9,021 nucleotides of DNA from Actinomycetes bacterium (GTDB taxonomy: Bacteria; Actinomycetota; Acidimicrobiia; Acidimicrobiales; RAAP-2). Shown here piece by piece: positions 5,685 to 9,021 of this stretch; position 1 is the first letter of the stretch; every line of letters starts with the position of its first letter. The notes beneath the pieces were generated by a model. It did not search any database. It was given only the letters and a program-made list of their open reading frames with translations, and was not told where the DNA came from. The position numbers were made by a program, and so were the translations under genes. The stretch spans positions 1-9,021 of the forward strand of contig JAJZYE010000022.1 of NCBI GenBank assembly GCA_021806055.1, written 5' to 3'.

Positions 5685-7245
5685 GGCGCACGAAGATCAC
5701 GACCGCCGCCGTCTCCAGGGCGACGCCGACCGCGAGCAGCACGAGTGTCGACGTCACGTCGACGCCCGCGGGAGGCACGATGCGCAGGTAGCGCCACGGC
5801 GACGCCGCCGACACCCAGCCCGGCCAGTGCAGGGGCGGCGCGAAGACGGCCACCAGGTACGACAACGTGAGGAGGGTCGCTCCCACGACCACCGCCACGC
5901 GCGCGGCGAGGACGCTCACCAACGCCCCGAAGCCGGCCGCGAGCGGCACCACGACCAGGGCGTTGCCCACTGCAGCCGCGACGGATCCGACGCTGAGGGG
6001 CGCCCCTCCCATCCGCACGCCCACCCAGACGAAGACCCCGATCACCACACCGAGCACGACGGCGGCGGCGAGCGTGGAGGCGAACGCCGCGAGGATCCAG
6101 CGCGCGCGGCTGGCGGCACTCAACGCCACGTCCAGGCGCCCCGCGAGGCGATCCGTCCCCACGAGGGCGGTCATCGCGAGGGCGAAGAGGGCCAGGGCCA
6201 GCGACACGCTCACCGCGAGTTCGCCGACGAAGCCCGGCACGCTCACCATCGCCCCGATCCCCCAGCGTGACAGCAGTGCCACGTAGGCCGCGTCGGCGTG
6301 CGCGAAGGCGACGAGCGAGTGGGTGAGGTAGCCCATCACCACGGCCAACACCGCGAGACCACCCGCCCAGGTGAGCGCCACCGGCCGACGCTGGCGCACC
6401 GCGAAGCCCCCCACCGAGTGCAGCGTGGCGAGGTGTGCGCGCGACGTGTCGGCCCGCGCGAAGGGTGCGATTCCCACGTCGCGGCGGGACTGGAGGGCCC
6501 GCGCGACGACGGTCAGCACCAACGGGACGCCAACCAGCAAGGACAGCCAGGCGGGCTCGCGGTGCTGAAAGGCGCCGAGGTTCTCGAGCCACCCGAAGGG
6601 TGTGAGAGCCCGCAGCCAGTCCGCGCCGCGCGTACCGTCGGCGACCACGCGCGCCAGGAAGGCGGCGGTCAGTGCGACCATCGCCACTTGCGACGCGCTA
6701 CGCCGCGGAGCGCTGAGCTGCGCCGCGACCAGCCCGGCCCCGACGCCCAGCGCGACGACGCCGGCGATCCCCGCGCCGTAGAGGACGCTGTCGGCGAGCG
6801 ACTGCGCACCGAGCACCAGACCCAGCGTGGTCGCGACGCCGGCGAGCAGCGCGGCGATGGCGAGCGCCGTGACGCTGGCGTCAAAGGCGCGGCGCCGTCC
6901 CGGTGGGGCGACGGCGATGAGATCCCAGGTCCCCACGTCCTCCGCGCCGCGGGTCACCCGCGTCGCCAGCAGTGCCCCCCAGGCGGCGAGGGCGAGGGCC
7001 ATCCACGCCCCCATCTTCCACTGCACGTAGGCCCCCGCCGTGGCGAGCGTGGTGACCCGGCCGTCGAGTGCCTCCACCGCCGGGTTGCGCAGGAGTGGCA
7101 GCACGGCGGCCATGCCGCGCGCACCCCCGCTGGCGGCGTAGGTCGCCACGGTGGCCCGTACTCCCCCCACCAGCACCAGCGCGACCACGACCGCGCTGGT
7201 GCGCACCTGGCGCCACGCCATAGCCGCCAGGCGCGCGCGCCTCAC
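5668..7245 (-). CDS. ABC exporter permease, TnrB3-like (putative polyketide/antibiotic exporter)
   Basis: This 525-residue integral membrane protein is the permease partner of the ATPase encoded just upstream. I read about 12 hydrophobic helices, near residues 16-36, 76-95, 121-148, 154-176, 184-201, 232-250, 288-310, 338-363, 382-410, 420-445, 449-470 and 498-518. Length, layout and the two-half architecture fit COG3559 (TnrB3, tetronasin-type exporters), known mainly from actinobacteria; the transported compound is unknown. The halves resemble one another: LTPFGWL (214-220) then SRRDVGIA (253-260) in the first, and ASPWRYL (481-487) then VRRDVVA (519-525) in the second. The start is a GTG overlapping the ATPase stop by four bases (GTGA), implying translational coupling; an ATG eight codons later (7221) is the alternative. 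No biosynthetic genes flank it, so export of a self-made antibiotic is not supported by context. Confidence 0.85.
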   Translation of the reverse strand: MRRARLAAMAWRQVRTSAVVVALVLVGGVRATVATYAASGGARGMAAVLPLLRNPAVEALDGRVTTLATAGAYVQWKMGAWMALALAAWGALLATRVTRGAEDVGTWDLIAVAPPGRRRAFDASVTALAIAALLAGVATTLGLVLGAQSLADSVLYGAGIAGVVALGVGAGLVAAQLSAPRRSASQVAMVALTAAFLARVVADGTRGADWLRALTPFGWLENLGAFQHREPAWLSLLVGVPLVLTVVARALQSRRDVGIAPFARADTSRAHLATLHSVGGFAVRQRRPVALTWAGGLAVLAVVMGYLTHSLVAFAHADAAYVALLSRWGIGAMVSVPGFVGELAVSVSLALALFALAMTALVGTDRLAGRLDVALSAASRARWILAAFASTLAAAVVLGVVIGVFVWVGVRMGGAPLSVGSVAAAVGNALVVVPLAAGFGALVSVLAARVAVVVGATLLTLSYLVAVFAPPLHWPGWVSAASPWRYLRIVPPAGVDVTSTLVLLAVGVALETAAVVIFVRRDVVA

Positions 7246-8123
7246 GACGTCGATGCGGGGGAGTAGAACGACAGAAAGATCTCCTCCAGTGAGGCCTCGC
7301 GGGTTCGCAGAGCGCTCACCGGACGCGTCGCCAGGACCGCGAGGAGCGGACCCGGTGAACCATGTACCCGAACGCGCACCCCGTCAACCAGCGGCGTGAC
7401 CTCACTCACGCCGGCCACGCCGGCCAGGTCGCCCACGTCCCCGGTGATCTCGTACTCCACGTCCGCCAGGGCCCGCAGCTCCTCCACGTCCGCGACGCGC
7501 ACCAGGTGGCCCTCACGGATCATCGCGACGCGCTGACAGAGGTGCTCCACCTCGGCCAGCAGGTGCGAGCTCAGCAGCACCGCCTGGCCGCGAGAGCCCG
7601 CCTCCAGCACGCACTCGCGAAAGACCAACTCCATCAGCGGGTCAAGTCCGGAGGTCGGCTCGTCCAGCAGCAGGACCGGGGCCCGCGTGGACAACGCCGC
7701 GATCAGGGCGACCTTCTGGCGATTACCGCGCGAGTAGGCGCGTACGCGCCGCGAGGGGTCGAGGTCGAAACGCGCGATCAGCTCGTCGCGGTAGCGCGGG
7801 TCGCAGGAACCGTGGAGCGAGGTCAGCAGCTCGATCGTCTCGGCCCCGGTCAGCTGGGGCCAGAGCGCCACGTCGCCCGCGACGTAGGCGACGTCGGCGC
7901 GGGCCTCGGGCGAGCCCGCGCGGTGTCCGCGGACCGTGGCGGACCCGGTGGTGGGTCGCAGCAGCCCGAGGAGCATGCGCAGTGTCGTGGACTTCCCCGC
8001 CCCGTTGGGGCCGAGGAACCCGACCACCTCCCCGGCGTCGACCGCGAGATCGAGTGACACCACCGCGTCGACGCCGTGAAACGACTTACCGAGACCGTGC
8101 GCCTGCAGGGCGGGAGTCGTCAT
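7242..8123 (-). CDS. ABC exporter ATP-binding protein (ABC-2/TnrB-type)
   Basis: This 293-residue cytoplasmic ATPase powers the permease encoded by the overlapping downstream gene. Seen: Walker A GPNGAGKST (38-46); signature YSRGNRQKVAL (130-140), the SxGNRQ form used instead of LSGGQ in this branch of exporters; Walker B VLLLDEP with D154 and E155; D-loop SGLDP (158-162); and switch histidine H187 in LLSSHLL. At the usual Q-loop position the sequence is YVAGD, so glycine G83 replaces glutamine. Residues from about 220 form a C-terminal accessory region ending SLEEIFLSFY, as in many drug-export ATPases. The start at 8123 is chosen because a longer frame from 8207 would overlap dnaB and add 28 Arg-rich residues. 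No Shine-Dalgarno is present, but TAGATT lies seven bases upstream. Substrate is unknown. Confidence 0.92.
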   Translation of the reverse strand: MTTPALQAHGLGKSFHGVDAVVSLDLAVDAGEVVGFLGPNGAGKSTTLRMLLGLLRPTTGSATVRGHRAGSPEARADVAYVAGDVALWPQLTGAETIELLTSLHGSCDPRYRDELIARFDLDPSRRVRAYSRGNRQKVALIAALSTRAPVLLLDEPTSGLDPLMELVFRECVLEAGSRGQAVLLSSHLLAEVEHLCQRVAMIREGHLVRVADVEELRALADVEYEITGDVGDLAGVAGVSEVTPLVDGVRVRVHGSPGPLLAVLATRPVSALRTREASLEEIFLSFYSPASTS

Positions 8124-8130
8124 CGACTCG

Positions 8131-8136
8131 AATCTA
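8131..8136 (-). promoter_or_regulatory. Likely -10 box of the ABC exporter, leaderless arrangement
   Basis: In the 29-base gap between dnaB and the ATPase gene the minus strand reads TAGATT, then seven bases, then ATG. This would put the transcript start at or beside the start codon, separating exporter expression from dnaB. The lack of a Shine-Dalgarno fits. A -35 would lie inside the dnaB 3' end; I see no strong match. Confidence 0.5.
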
Positions 8137-8152
8137 ACGTGCGTGGGCGCGA

Positions 8153-9021
8153 TCAGAGATCGCGAACCTCGGCGACGTTGTCGAATCGCGCGAACTCGCC
8201 GCGCCACGTGAGGTGAGCACTGCGCGTGGGTCCGTTGCGGTTCTTGCCAACGATGATCTCCGCGTCGGCCCGCTTATCGTTGGGCACCTCCCCGTACTGC
8301 TCGGGCCGGTAGAGGAAGAGCACGACGTCGGCGTCCTGCTCGAGCGAGCCCGACTCGCGTAGGTCCGACATCACCGGTCGCTTGTCGGCGCGCTCTTCGA
8401 GCTTGCGCGAGAGCTGGGACAGGGCGATGACCGGACACTGCAGCTCGCGCGCCAGGATCTTCAGCGCGCGGCTCATGTCCGAGACCTCCACCTGGCGATT
8501 CTCGGCGCGCCCGCGTGAGCTCATCAACTGCAGGTAGTCGACGATCACGACGCCGAGGTCGCCGTTCTGCTGCTTGATGCGTCGCGCTCGCGCGCGCACG
8601 TCCATCACCGTCAGGCTGGGGTTGTCGTCAATGAAGACCCGCGCCGCCTGGAGGAAGCCGAATGCCTCGTGCGCGCGGTTCCAGTCCGCGTCGCTGAGGT
8701 CACCAGTGCGCAGTTTCGACGAGTCGATGCGCGCGGTCGAGGCCAGGATGCGCTCGGCCAGCTCCTGGCGGCTCATCTCCAGGGAGAAGTAGAGCGCCGG
8801 GCGGCGCACCACGGCACCCACGTGAACCAGGATGCCCAGCGCGAAGGCGGTCTTTCCGGTTCCCGGTCGCGCGCCCACGATGGTCATCGAGTTGGGCTGC
8901 AGGCCCTGGAGGATCAGGTCGAGTGACCGGTACCCGGTCTCGAGGCCGTTGAACTGCCCGCGGGTCTCCCCGCGGGTCTCCAGGATGTCCGCTTCACTCA
9001 GTAGCAGCGACTGGATTGTCG
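8153..9021 (-). CDS. dnaB: Replicative DNA helicase DnaB, C-terminal part (5' end outside window)
   Basis: The frame is open to the window edge and shows 288 residues of the hexameric helicase that unwinds DNA at the replication fork. Roughly the first third, the N-terminal primase-interacting domain, is missing. Numbering from the first complete visible codon (9019): linker, then the RecA-like fold with Walker A ARPGTGKT (50-57), FSLEMS with E81, Walker B VVIVDYLQLM with D161, SQLSRKLEERADKRP and DLRESGSLEQDADVV in the DNA-binding loop region, and KNRNGPT (259-265) carrying the presumed arginine finger. The ATG at 8887 lies inside the conserved fold, just before Walker A, and is not a start. 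No intein interrupts Walker A or the DNA-binding loops, both common intein sites in actinobacterial DnaB. Residues 14-21 are a duplicated ETRG. Confidence 0.96.
   Translation of the reverse strand, partial: TIQSLLLSEADILETRGETRGQFNGLETGYRSLDLILQGLQPNSMTIVGARPGTGKTAFALGILVHVGAVVRRPALYFSLEMSRQELAERILASTARIDSSKLRTGDLSDADWNRAHEAFGFLQAARVFIDDNPSLTVMDVRARARRIKQQNGDLGVVIVDYLQLMSSRGRAENRQVEVSDMSRALKILARELQCPVIALSQLSRKLEERADKRPVMSDLRESGSLEQDADVVLFLYRPEQYGEVPNDKRADAEIIVGKNRNGPTRSAHLTWRGEFARFDNVAEVRDL
8958..8981. repeat. Perfect 12-base tandem duplication inside dnaB
   Basis: CCGCGGGTCTCC occurs twice head to tail with no mismatch. On the coding (minus) strand it gives ETRGETRG in the linker just before the RecA-like domain, so reading frame is kept and no conserved motif is touched. 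Confidence 0.9.

Noticed and set aside
569..7266. Long plus-strand open frames opposite bkdC, bkdB, bkdA and the permease (for example 569-1384, 1777-2394, 2628-3725, 6298-7266)
   Set aside because: They are His/Arg/Gly-rich, have no recognisable domains and mirror codon bias of the genes on the other strand; typical antisense frames of GC-rich DNA.
8124..8207. 28-residue extension of the ABC ATPase
   Set aside because: It overlaps the dnaB 3' end and is Arg-rich; the ABC fold begins directly after the ATG at 8123.
8850..8880. Intein at the DnaB Walker A site
   Set aside because: ARPGTGKTAFALG is continuous; no splicing motifs or insertion are present.
8885..8887. ATG at 8887 as the start of a short DnaB-like protein
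   Set aside because: The frame stays open to the window edge and encodes the conserved linker and first strand of the helicase fold, so the gene is cut by the window, not truncated.
1..9021. A defence system, mobile element, CRISPR array or biosynthetic cluster
   Set aside because: No integrase, transposase, nuclease, repeat-spacer pattern or biosynthetic enzyme is visible; the exporter alone does not make a cluster.

Overview
The window looks like chromosomal DNA of a high-GC actinobacterium. I infer this from the very high GC content, frequent GTG starts with 4-base GTGA gene overlaps, an actinobacterial-style E2 linker (GYGV then RRRR), and an ABC exporter of a type known mainly from actinobacteria. 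An acidimicrobial lineage is possible, but I cannot show it from sequence. There are no tRNA or rRNA genes, CRISPR arrays, insertion sequences or phage genes. I see eight protein genes: seven complete, and dnaB running off the right edge. Most of the window is ordinary core metabolism and housekeeping.

Left part (17-3452, minus strand): a compact bkdA-bkdB-bkdC operon for the E1 alpha, E1 beta and lipoyl-bearing E2 subunits of a branched-chain 2-oxoacid dehydrogenase. Genes are joined by a 1-base (TGATG) and a 4-base (GTGA) overlap. The E3 subunit (dihydrolipoamide dehydrogenase) is not here. Upstream on the same strand, after 151 noncoding bases, is rlmN (3604-4722), the radical-SAM methylase of 23S rRNA and tRNA.

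Middle (4817-5593, plus strand): a short-chain dehydrogenase closely resembling the HSD10 / 2-methyl-3-hydroxybutyryl-CoA dehydrogenase family, divergent from rlmN. That enzyme acts several steps after the bkd complex in isoleucine breakdown, so the two loci probably belong to one catabolic theme although rlmN separates them.

Right part (5668-9021, minus strand): the C-terminal half of dnaB, then after 29 bases a two-gene ABC exporter, ATPase and a roughly 12-helix internally duplicated permease (COG3559 / TnrB3-like, putative antibiotic export), again with a GTGA overlap. The permease and the dehydrogenase converge on a 74-base spacer built from short repeats.

The sites of interest are noncoding or structural: TANNNT boxes placed 6-7 bases before rlmN and the ABC ATPase that suggest leaderless transcripts, phased CGTCAC repeats in the convergent spacer, a G-quadruplex-capable tract in bkdC, a candidate operator before the dehydrogenase, and a perfect 12-base in-frame duplication in dnaB. 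I found no convincing undescribed multi-gene system.
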